Source: Candidatus Sulfopaludibacter sp. SbA3 (GTDB taxonomy: Bacteria > Acidobacteriota > Vicinamibacteria > Vicinamibacterales > UBA2999). Taken from it: a stretch of DNA of 38,529 bases. A program made the translations under genes and the position numbers. Of the stretch, positions 7,786-18,725 are shown in pieces. A model generated the notes under the pieces. It did no database searches and had not been told where the DNA came from. It worked only from the letters and a program-made list of their open reading frames with translations. The DNA lies in NCBI GenBank assembly GCA_945903265.1, contig CAMDNQ010000027.1, positions 1 through 38,529 of the forward strand, written 5' to 3'. Positions within the stretch are counted from its first letter, which is position 1. The number at the start of each line of letters is the position of its first letter.

Positions 7786-10053
7786 TCACCAGCGATGGAT
7801 TTCGCAGTAATCCCTCGGCTCGTAGCCGGCGAGGAACGACTCGTTGTAGACGCGGGGGCAGGTGGGAAGGGCGAGCTTGCCGGTGTCGCGATCGATTTCC
7901 GCGAACGTCACGCCGCTCGGGACGTCGAACGGGATGCTCGGGCGGCCGGCAAGCGCCGTGCGCATGAACTGGGTCCAGATCGGCAGCGCGGCCTGTGTGC
8001 CGCTGAGCGACAGCGGCTGGTTGTTGTCGTAGCCCACCCAGACCACCGTCAGGAGCTCGGGCGTGAAGCCGACGAACCAGGCGTCGCGCAGGTCGTTGGT
8101 CGTCCCCGTTTTGCCGGCGGCGTCGAGCGTGAACCCGGCGCCGCGGGCACCGGCGGCAGTGCCCTCGTTGATGACGCTCCGCATCATGTTCGTCACCAGG
8201 TAAGTCGTATCCTCCCGCGCGGCGCGTTTCGGCGCGGGTTCCTTGGCGCGCAGGTCCCCGTTCGGGGTTGTGACGTGAGCGATCGACGTCAGCGGGCGCA
8301 CGCGCCCGCCATTGACGAAGAGCGTGTAGGCCTGCGCCACTTCGAGGGGCGTGAGCTCGAAGACGCCGAGCGTGATGGCCGGCACCGCTTTCAGCGGCGT
8401 GCCGATGCCGAGACGCCGCCACGTCGTCGCGACGCGATCGAAGCCGATGGTTTCGCCGACGTGGATGGTGCCGAGGTTCCGCGACATCGCCAGCGCGCGG
8501 CGCCACGTGATCTCGCCGTCGTAGTCGTCGTAGTTTCGTGGCTCCCAGACCTGCGCGTCGAACGAGAAGGAGGCCGGCTCGTCGACGGTCAGCGAGGCGG
8601 GCGACAGATCGGTGCGGCCTTCCTCGGCCGCCAGCTCGAACGCCGCAAGAAAGACGAACGGCTTGAAGACGGAACCCGGCTGGCGGCGGGCGGAGATGAC
8701 GCGGTTGTACTGCGACTGGTTGTAGGAGCGCCCGCCCACCATCGCGAGAATCTCGCCCGTCCGTGGATCGACCGCAATGAGCGCCGCCTGCGGCCGCTCC
8801 GCGCGGCGGCGGCGCGCCAGCAGTTTGTCCACGGTCGCGAGGCCGTCCCGGACGGCATCGATCGCCGCGCGCTGCAGATTCAAATCGAGCGTCGTGTAGA
8901 CGTCCACCTGGCCCGTCTGCGCGGTCACGCCCGGAAACGCCCGGGCGACCTGCTCGCCGACCATGTCCACGAAATACGGCGCCTCGTTGTCGACCGCGCT
9001 CGCGACGACGCGGAGCGGCGTGCGGGACGCGCGCTCGGCGGCCTCGGGGGTGACGTAGCCCTCGTCGGCCATCGCCTGCAGCACCAGGTTGCGCCGCTCG
9101 ACGGCGCGCTCGGGGTTCGCGAACGGCGACCGCGGGCCCGGACTCTGGATGACGCCGGCAATGAGCGCTGCCTCGCTCAGCGAGAGATTCGCGACATCCT
9201 TGCCGAAGAAGAGGCGAGCCGCCTCCGCCACGCCATGGATTGCGAACGATCCGCGCTGCCCGAGATAAATGTCGTTCAGGTACAGCTCGAGAATCTCTTC
9301 CTTCGACGCCCGCCGCTCGAGCACGAGCGACATCAGCGCTTCGCGCATCTTGCGCCCGTACGACCGCTCACCGGCGGTGAGCTCCGCGTTGAACTGGTCG
9401 GCCAGGAAGAACATCCGCGCAAGCTGCTGCGTGATCGTGCTGTAGCCGACCAGTGTCGGGCTGTCGCCGAAGATGTTGGTGACCGCCGCCGCGAGGATGC
9501 GGATCGGGTTGATGCCGGGGTGCGAGTAAAACCCCTGATCCTCGATGGCGAGCACCGCCTGCTGCATGTAGTCCGGAATCGTCGACAGCGGCACGCTGCG
9601 CCGCTTTTCACGTCCTCCGCTCCCCATGAGGGCGGTGAGCAGCGGGGCGTCGAGCTCGACAGACTGCACGGGTGTCCGCCCGCCGCGATCGATCCGTTGA
9701 ATGCCCTTGGCGAGCGTCACCCGGATGGGCGCGTCGCCGAGCTCGCTGGTGCGCGGACGGATGGTAATCATGCCGCGCTCGACGGTGAATTCACTCGGCG
9801 CATCCGCGCGCGCCCGCTGCGCGTACCCGAGGTCGTTGAGCCGCGCGATCAGCTCCGGTTCGGTGAACGCCTGCCCCTGCCGCAGCGTCACGGGCCTGGC
9901 GTAGACGCGGGGGAGGGTCCGCTCGCGCTCGCCGTGCAGCCTCTCGTCGATGAGCCGCGAGAAGGAGACGTAGTAATAGGCGAGCACGCCAAGGCAGACG
10001 ACGGCGACGATCCCGGCGCCCCAGAGGAGGTACGGGGTCTTCCTCTTTTTCAC
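7786..10053 (-). CDS. mrcB: Class A penicillin-binding protein, PBP1B type (transglycosylase/transpeptidase)
   Basis: A 755-residue bifunctional cell-wall synthase. One N-terminal membrane anchor (about 8-30) is followed by a UB2H-like segment (about 45-115). The GT51 transglycosylase domain has catalytic E171 in AIEDQGFYSHPG, then YSTITQQLARM and ELYLNDIYLGQRG. The transpeptidase domain has all three motifs: SVFK (nucleophile S461), SRN (524-526) and KTG (648-650). The UB2H-like region favours PBP1B over PBP1A. It lies 31 bases after bshC on the same strand. The opposite strand is open for over 760 codons, a GC-rich shadow. Confidence 0.93.
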   Translation of the reverse strand: MKKRKTPYLLWGAGIVAVVCLGVLAYYYVSFSRLIDERLHGERERTLPRVYARPVTLRQGQAFTEPELIARLNDLGYAQRARADAPSEFTVERGMITIRPRTSELGDAPIRVTLAKGIQRIDRGGRTPVQSVELDAPLLTALMGSGGREKRRSVPLSTIPDYMQQAVLAIEDQGFYSHPGINPIRILAAAVTNIFGDSPTLVGYSTITQQLARMFFLADQFNAELTAGERSYGRKMREALMSLVLERRASKEEILELYLNDIYLGQRGSFAIHGVAEAARLFFGKDVANLSLSEAALIAGVIQSPGPRSPFANPERAVERRNLVLQAMADEGYVTPEAAERASRTPLRVVASAVDNEAPYFVDMVGEQVARAFPGVTAQTGQVDVYTTLDLNLQRAAIDAVRDGLATVDKLLARRRRAERPQAALIAVDPRTGEILAMVGGRSYNQSQYNRVISARRQPGSVFKPFVFLAAFELAAEEGRTDLSPASLTVDEPASFSFDAQVWEPRNYDDYDGEITWRRALAMSRNLGTIHVGETIGFDRVATTWRRLGIGTPLKAVPAITLGVFELTPLEVAQAYTLFVNGGRVRPLTSIAHVTTPNGDLRAKEPAPKRAAREDTTYLVTNMMRSVINEGTAAGARGAGFTLDAAGKTGTTNDLRDAWFVGFTPELLTVVWVGYDNNQPLSLSGTQAALPIWTQFMRTALAGRPSIPFDVPSGVTFAEIDRDTGKLALPTCPRVYNESFLAGYEPRDYCEIHRW

Positions 10054-10084
10054 AGCCTGATCACAGCGTTGGTCAAAGCGTTGT

Positions 10085-11704
10085 TCAAAGCGCGATGACC
10101 CAGTGATGGGCCTGATCGAGCGGCAGTTCGTCGTTGAGCCGATCGATCAGCGTGGGACCGTACTTGTTGAGGAAATAGACGAACCCGAGCGCGCGTTCCT
10201 GCGGGTGGCCGCCAGGAAACGCCTGCGCGCGCGCGTGATGGAACTGCCGGCGGAGCGTCTCGTCCTTCCGCTTCGCCGCCTGGATGATCTTGCCGTGCAG
10301 TTTCTTCAGGTCGTCCTGCATCCGCCCGGCTGTGGAGCGGGCCGCGCCGTCGAGCGTGGCGTCGAGATCCGCGACGGCCTGCGCCAGCGCGTCCATCCGT
10401 TCCGTGACGGTTCGCACCGCCTCGTCCATCGAGCTTGTCACGCCGGCCGGAATCTGCGCTTCGAGCAACTGGTTGAGCACCGCCTCGTCCTGCGCGCGCA
10501 ACGAGTCGAGCGGCAGGGTGTTCCGCGTCAGGAAGCGCATCGCGTTGGAATCGAGGATCGTGGCGGTGGAGCGGTGGCACATCAGCGGCATCGGCAGGCC
10601 GAACGCCGCATAGACCGGCCGGAGCTGGGCGAGATACGCGAGCTCGTTGGGTCCGGCCACGTAACAGACCGTCGGGAAGAGCGTGTCCTGCACGAGCGGA
10701 CGAAGCAGCACGTTCGGACTGAACGCCGCCGGCTGGGTGCGGACGCGATCGAGGTGCGCGCGTGCCTCGTCAACCGTGATGCCCGTGCGAACACCATCGA
10801 CATGGAAGAGCGCCGTCTGGTCCGCCTGCGGCGTCACCTGCGCGTGGTACCCCTTCGCGACAAGCGCGGCACCCGCCTCGGTTGCGAGGCGCGACGTCGC
10901 GCCGGCATGCTCGATTTCATGCGCGAAGAGCGGCGCCACCAGCGGCTTGGCCGCCGGGTCTGACGCGTCGAACACCACCAGGCCATGACGGCCAAGGACG
11001 CTCTCCATCCAGCGGCCGAACGCGTCCGCCATGCCCGCGCCGGGCGCATAAGCCGCCCGCAGGTCGTCCAGCAGCTGGGGTGTGAATTCGGTGGGCGACA
11101 GCAGCGCAGCCAGCTGGTCGATCGCCGTCGCGGCAGTCGTGTCGAGCCTCACGCGGGCCACCGGCCCTTCTCCGGCTCCCGGCAAGGTCGGAAGCGTGAC
11201 CTCGGCCAGCTTCATGTCGGCATCGATCACTCCGCACGACTTCACTTCGTCCCAGTCGTGGTCCTCGGCGTCGATCCAGAAGATCGCGATCGCCGGCACG
11301 CCCTGCTCGTCGCTGACGCGCCGCGCCAGACGTATCGCCGTCAGCGCCTTGAGCAAGGTGAACAGCGGTCCGCCAAAAAGTCCGGCCTGCTGGCCGGTCA
11401 CGACGGCGACAGTTCCGGGATCGCGGAGCCGCTCCGCGGCCGTGACTGCCTCCGCGGGGGCGCCGCGCCGCGTCAGCTGCGCCTGAAGGACGTCCGCAAT
11501 CGCCGCGTGCTGGCGGGGATGGCGCTGCGTACGCGCGATCGCGTCCTGCCACGCGGACGGTTCCGCGGGATTGCCTGTAAAAAAGTCCGCGACCCGCGCA
11601 TAGTCAAACGCGTAGTCGGCCGCGAGACGCTTAATCCAGGGGAGGCGGCGAATCTCGACGGGAACGCAGTTGCTCGTACCCGTCGAACCTGCTGGTGGGA
11701 ACAC
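10085..11704 (-). CDS. bshC: Putative cysteine ligase BshC (bacillithiol biosynthesis)
   Basis: A 539-residue BshC, which joins cysteine to glucosaminyl-malate in the last step of bacillithiol synthesis. Recognisable family blocks are [54 protein letters not shown] and ELAYLAQL, with a long helical C-terminal coiled coil (about 415-480). The match spans the full protein. bshA and bshB are not in the window. ATG 11704 is the only reasonable start; the conserved part begins at VEIRRLPW about 15 residues in, so the true start may be a little later. It is divergent from carA across 66 bases. Confidence 0.9.
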   Translation of the reverse strand: MFPPAGSTGTSNCVPVEIRRLPWIKRLAADYAFDYARVADFFTGNPAEPSAWQDAIARTQRHPRQHAAIADVLQAQLTRRGAPAEAVTAAERLRDPGTVAVVTGQQAGLFGGPLFTLLKALTAIRLARRVSDEQGVPAIAIFWIDAEDHDWDEVKSCGVIDADMKLAEVTLPTLPGAGEGPVARVRLDTTAATAIDQLAALLSPTEFTPQLLDDLRAAYAPGAGMADAFGRWMESVLGRHGLVVFDASDPAAKPLVAPLFAHEIEHAGATSRLATEAGAALVAKGYHAQVTPQADQTALFHVDGVRTGITVDEARAHLDRVRTQPAAFSPNVLLRPLVQDTLFPTVCYVAGPNELAYLAQLRPVYAAFGLPMPLMCHRSTATILDSNAMRFLTRNTLPLDSLRAQDEAVLNQLLEAQIPAGVTSSMDEAVRTVTERMDALAQAVADLDATLDGAARSTAGRMQDDLKKLHGKIIQAAKRKDETLRRQFHHARAQAFPGGHPQERALGFVYFLNKYGPTLIDRLNDELPLDQAHHWVIAL

Positions 11705-11770
11705 CGGACCGTACTGTCGCAGAGCGTTGCGCGCGGTGTCAAGAAAAGGAGATGATCAGTAAATCCCTTC

Positions 11771-12909
11771 ATGAACGCCATCCTTGCACTCGAAGACGGC
11801 ACCTGGTATCGGGGCATCGCCGCCGGCGCACAGGGCGAGACGTCGGGCGAAGTCGTCTTCAACACGAGCATGACCGGCTACCAGGAAGTGCTCACCGATC
11901 CGTCCTATGCGGGACAGATCGTGACGATGACGGCGCCGCATATCGGCAACTACGGCGTCTCCGCGGGCGACGAGGAGTCGCGGTCGCCGCACGTCGCCGG
12001 CTTCGTCATGCGCGAAGCGTCGCCGCTGGCCAGCAACTACCGCGCGAGCGGCACGCTGCGCGACTACCTGACGCGCCACAACATCGTCGCCATCGCGGAC
12101 ATCGATACGCGCGCGCTCACGCGGGTGCTCCGGTCGGCCGGTGTGATGCGCGGGGTGATTGCGACCGGCCAGGTGGATCCCGACCAGCTCGTCGAAAAAG
12201 CGCGCGCCATCCCGAAGATGGAAGGCGCGGATATGGTGCGCGGTGTCACATGCGACCAGGCGTACAACTGGGGCGACGTGGCGCCGGCGCAGGGAAACGC
12301 GGACCATGTCGAATTCGGCATCGCTCCGGGGCGAAAAGCCACACGCCGCCTGCGGGTAGCCGCCTACGACTTCGGCGTGAAGTGGAACATCCTCCGGCGG
12401 CTCGACGCGTACGGGTGCGACGTGAACGTCTTTCCCGCGTCAGCGCCGGCGAAGGACCTGCTCGCGATCGAACCCGACGGCATCTTCCTCAGCAACGGTC
12501 CTGGCGACCCGGCCGCGCTGTCCTACGCCATCGACAACGTCAAAGAACTGGTGAAGGCGGAGCGCCCGATGTTCGGCATCTGCCTTGGCCACCAGATTCT
12601 TGGCCTGGCGGTCGGCGGCGATACATTCAAGCTGAAGTTCGGACACCGCGGTGCAAACCACCCGGTGAAGGAACTGTCGTCAGGAAAGATCGAGATTACC
12701 TCGCAGAATCATGGCTTCGCCGTCGATCCGGGGTCGCTCCCGTCGGATGTCCAGGTGACGCACCTGAATCTGTACGACGGCACAGTCGAAGGCTTCCGCC
12801 ACACGTCGAAGCCGATTTTTTCGGTGCAGTATCACCCCGAGGCGTCGCCGGGTCCGCACGACGCCGATTACCTCTTCGAGCAGTTTCTCGAGTCGATGGA
12901 AAAGAAGTA

Positions 12910-12910
<1 letters not shown>
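11771..12910 (+). CDS. carA: Carbamoyl-phosphate synthase small subunit
   Basis: The 379-residue glutaminase subunit, which releases ammonia for carbamoyl phosphate (arginine and pyrimidine synthesis). The N-terminal CPSase domain shows [11 protein letters not shown] and [20 protein letters not shown]. The class I amidotransferase triad is C271 (GICLGHQ), H355 and E357 (QYHPEAS). The start is fixed by homology. The best Shine-Dalgarno (AAGGAG, 11746-11751) lies 19 bases upstream, too far for normal spacing, and directly abuts an out-of-frame ATG at 11752. Its TAG shares one base with the GTG of carB. Confidence 0.95.
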
Positions 12911-16167
<3,257 letters not shown>

Positions 16168-16172
16168 GAACA

Positions 16173-16214
16173 TGAACCACGAAGGCCACGAAGGCTTGTC
16201 AGGTCCGCGGACCT
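16173..16214 (+). repeat. Half copy of the CCACGAAGG repeat joined to a GGTCC palindrome
   Basis: Six bases after carB lies TGAACCACGAAGGCCACG (to 16194 with a second AAGG), the same unit that bounds the GxxExxY cassette, but here without its inverted partner. It is followed by the perfect 14-bp palindrome AGGTCCGCGGACCT (16201-16214), which runs into the TAG stop of the minus-strand gene at 16213. The palindrome edge resembles the CCGGACCTAG edge at 28831-28840. Confidence 0.7.
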
Positions 16215-16650
16215 AGCGAAGCTGCCGCAGCGTGCTCGCGTTGCGGGCGGCGACGATGGCGGCCACGCCGTTGGACGCGACGAGCACGGCAATCGCACCC
16301 ATCTTGTTGTTGTTCCTCCACATGCGCTCGGCCGCGACAATCGTCCCGACCGTCACGCCCGCCTTCAGGGCCATCATCCCAGAGGTACTGCCGGCAACGC
16401 CCTGCATCAGCGGGTTGGCTTCCCGCGCGCCGCGCGACAGCGCCTGGCGCGTCGAATAGACGTCATAGGCCTGGAGGCCGGCGTAGCTGGCGTAGAGACC
16501 GGTGAGCAGTGCCGGACGGGACACCGACTGGCGAACCTTTGCGGCGGCAGGCACCGGCGCGGCGATCACGATCGTGTCCTCGGCGTAGGCCGGCATGGCG
16601 GCGGCGGTGACGACGAGGACGAGGGCGGCGGCGAGTGATCGTGCGTTCAT
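16213..16650 (-). CDS. Small secreted or membrane protein, DUF5658-like
   Basis: A 145-residue protein of unknown function. A signal peptide (LAAALVLVVTAAAMPAYA, cleavage near residue 23) precedes a region with the pattern YASYAGLQAYDVYSTRQAL and REANPLMQG. This recalls DUF5658-type membrane proteins, which have a short helix with a conserved Asp followed by EANP. Two more hydrophobic helices follow (MMALKAGVTVGTIVAAERM and AIAVLVASNGVAAIVAA). The TAG stop is contributed by the palindromic repeat beyond it. The gene is convergent with carB. The family assignment is tentative; the gene itself looks real. Confidence 0.7.
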   Translation of the reverse strand: MNARSLAAALVLVVTAAAMPAYAEDTIVIAAPVPAAAKVRQSVSRPALLTGLYASYAGLQAYDVYSTRQALSRGAREANPLMQGVAGSTSGMMALKAGVTVGTIVAAERMWRNNNKMGAIAVLVASNGVAAIVAARNASTLRQLR

Positions 16651-16803
16651 CTGAACTTCTCCAGTCGGTCAGGCAGCGGATGCTGCGCGATGCCCGACTT
16701 AGAGCGAACGCGGTGCCGCCCGGAGCGCACGATGGAAGTTGTTGAAAATGAAGAAGTTAGGATCGGAGACTGTGCGCGCCAGGGGGTGTGCGATGGGCGC
16801 GCG

Positions 16804-16831
16804 CGTGTGCGGTCAAGGCGCAGCGCACACG
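16804..16831 (-). terminator. Hairpin directly after the sigma-54 regulator gene
   Basis: A perfect 8-bp stem CGTGTGCG / CGCACACG with a 12-base loop begins on the base after the stop codon of the minus-strand regulator. No T-run follows. It is a possible terminator or 3' stabiliser. Confidence 0.4.
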
Positions 16832-18202
16832 TCAGCGCAGGCCGAACATGTCCAGCCGCCGGTACAGCGCGCGCCGGCTGATGCCGAGCACCCGAGCCGC
16901 CGCCGACCGGTTGCCGCCAACCTGCTGGAGCACCCGCTCGACCTTGAGGCGATCCAGCGCAGGCTCGAACTCCTCGCGGGCGTCAGCCGGCCTGGCCGCG
17001 GCGGCGCGGGACGGCCGGACGCCGCCGAGCGCCGCAAGCACCTCGCGCTCGCTGAGAATCCGTCCTTCGCTCAGCATGCACGCCCGCTCGATGACGTTCC
17101 GGAGCTCGCGGATGTTGCCCGGCCACGGGGCGTCGTGCAACAGCCGCTCGGCGCCGCGGCTCACGCCCACGAGCGGCTTGTGGAAACGCTCCGCGAATTC
17201 CTTGATGAACGCCGCCGTCAGATACGGAATGTCCTCGCTCCGATCCCGCAGCGGCTCGAGGCCAATCTCGACGACATTGAGCCGGTAGTACAGGTCCTGG
17301 CGGAAGCGCCCGGCGGCGACCTCGGTGGCGAGGCGGCGATTGGTGGCCGCCACGGTCCTCACGTCGACACGTCTCGCATCGGTCGAGCCTACGCGCTGCA
17401 CGTCGCCCTGTTCGAGCACCCGCAGCAGCTTGGCCTGCACCGGGAGGGGCAGCTCGCCGACCTCGTCAAGGAACAAGGTGCCGCCGTCGGCTGACTCGAA
17501 GAGCCCCACTTTGGCATCGACGGCGCCGGTGAATGCGCCACGGATGTGTCCGAAGAGCTCGCTTTCGAACAGCGTTTCGACGACCGCCGAGCAATTGAAT
17601 GCGACGAAGCGCCGGTCGCGGCGCGGGCCGAGCTTGTGGAGGGCGCGCGCCACCAGCTCCTTGCCCGTGCCCGTTTCGCCCGTGATCAGCGCCGTTCTCG
17701 CGTGCGGCGCCAGCCGGCGGATCATGTCGAACAGCTCCTGCATCGCTGGGCTGCGCCCGATCATTCCGCAGAACTCGAACCGGGTCGCCAGCTCGCCGTC
17801 GGCCGTCATCAGCCGCTGCCGCCGCTCGATCCCGAAACGGACGGTCGCGAGCAGCTCGCGCAGCCGCGCGAAGTCGAGCGGCTTGCTCAGGTAGTCCAGT
17901 GCGCCCAGCTTGACCGCCTCGATGGCCGAATCGATTGTCCCGAAGGCGGTCATCAGGATGACCTGGCATTCCGGATCGAGCTCGCGCATGGCGCGGAGGA
18001 TGTCGACGCCGCCGACGTCCGGCATCTGCCGATCGAGCAGCGTGACGTCCGGCTTGAGCGCCGGCAGCTCCGCGATGAGATCGCGGCCGCCCGTCCGGGT
18101 CACGACCTCGAACTGCTCGCCCTCGGCAAAGCGCTGCACCAGCGCGAGCACGCGCGGCTCGTCGTCAACGACAAGCAGTCGGGGACGCCGGTCAGGCACC
18201 AC
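16832..18202 (-). CDS. Sigma-54-dependent response regulator (NtrC family)
   Basis: A 456-residue transcription activator. The receiver domain has an acidic pocket in VVDDEP, phospho-acceptor D57 (TLLDRQMP), T85 and K107 (LSKPLD). The AAA+ domain has Walker A GETGTGKE (175-182), the sigma-54 contact loop GAFTGA (222-227), Walker B GGTLFLDEVG and the R-finger region WPGNIRELRNVIERA. A Fis-type helix-turn-helix closes it (GGNRSAAARVLGISRRALYR). All key residues are intact. It starts with GTG, 3 bases after the stop of the stand-alone HisKA-like gene, so that protein is the natural partner candidate. Targets are unknown. Confidence 0.94.
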   Translation of the reverse strand: MVPDRRPRLLVVDDEPRVLALVQRFAEGEQFEVVTRTGGRDLIAELPALKPDVTLLDRQMPDVGGVDILRAMRELDPECQVILMTAFGTIDSAIEAVKLGALDYLSKPLDFARLRELLATVRFGIERRQRLMTADGELATRFEFCGMIGRSPAMQELFDMIRRLAPHARTALITGETGTGKELVARALHKLGPRRDRRFVAFNCSAVVETLFESELFGHIRGAFTGAVDAKVGLFESADGGTLFLDEVGELPLPVQAKLLRVLEQGDVQRVGSTDARRVDVRTVAATNRRLATEVAAGRFRQDLYYRLNVVEIGLEPLRDRSEDIPYLTAAFIKEFAERFHKPLVGVSRGAERLLHDAPWPGNIRELRNVIERACMLSEGRILSEREVLAALGGVRPSRAAAARPADAREEFEPALDRLKVERVLQQVGGNRSAAARVLGISRRALYRRLDMFGLR

Positions 18203-18205
18203 GGG

Positions 18206-18421
18206 TCAACGCTGGAAGATTTTGGGCAGGAGCGCGACCGCCGCGTGGCTGGCGAGGTGGATCTGCTCGAGATCGGTGCGCAGCGGGTGGTCGGGCGGCA
18301 GCTCGCTGAGCAGGAGGTCGCAGAACCCGACGACGACCGCCATGTGGTTCTTGAATTCGTGCGCGAGCCGATCGTCCGCGTCGGAGCGATCCGGCGGCGC
18401 CCCGGCGAGGTCGTCGGTCAT
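18206..18421 (-). CDS. Stand-alone HisKA-like dimerisation/phospho-acceptor protein
   Basis: A 71-residue protein that looks like only the H-box helical hairpin of a histidine kinase: LAHEFKNHMAVVVGFCDLLL with candidate phospho-histidine H21, then PLRTDLEQIHLASHAAVALL as the second helix. No sensor, no HATPase domain and no remnant of one follows; the next gene, the NtrC-type regulator, starts 3 bases later. It could be a phosphotransfer or docking partner receiving phosphate from a kinase encoded elsewhere, or a degenerate kinase. The ATG at 18421 gives a domain-sized product. Confidence 0.7.
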   Translation of the reverse strand: MTDDLAGAPPDRSDADDRLAHEFKNHMAVVVGFCDLLLSELPPDHPLRTDLEQIHLASHAAVALLPKIFQR

Positions 18422-18725
18422 GCCGCGATAACTGTGTGCAACTCGTGCAGATCACGCAATGCGCGCAAAGTGTAGCGCGCGGAAATCGGGCCGTCCGCGA
18501 AAAAGATCACGGTTTCCGCGCCTCGATCACCATCGGCGAACGGACGTTGTGGACAAGCGTGTACGTCTGTGGACCTGTAAGCGCCGCTAGCGGACAGCGC
18601 ACCGCCGCAATGACGAAATTGATATCGATCGGGCCGCGGGTCACGGCCGTTTCTGCGGCGCATGGCGCTAAGTCATTGCGCAGCGGCCGCCAGCGGTCGC
18701 GATCGGCTTTGCATTCCAGCGTGGC
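18422..18725. other. Divergent spacer between the HisKA-like gene and comEC
   Basis: No recognised gene. Two minus-strand frames show some protein-like codon use: one ending at 18507 (residues GPIDINFVIAAV ... LVHNVRSPMVIEARKP, possible GTG start near 18645) and one ending at 18418 that overlaps the HisKA-like ATG. Neither has a ribosome site or family match I know. The spacer must hold the promoters for both flanking genes, but I see no convincing -35/-10 or sigma-54 site. Confidence 0.4.

Noticed and set aside
7795-10098. A 767-codon plus-strand open frame opposite the penicillin-binding protein gene
   Set aside because: It is an antisense shadow of a well-supported gene in GC-rich DNA; the translation is Arg/Gly/Val rich with no domain and no ribosome site.
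11695-12909. Apparent 405-codon extension upstream of carB
   Set aside because: It is carA read in another frame. carB homology begins exactly at GTG 12910 and carA is complete in its own frame.
18430-18480. Sigma-54 promoter between the HisKA-like gene and comEC
   Set aside because: CTGCACGAGTTGCAC looks similar, but the spacing between the two GC elements is 9 instead of 12 bases.
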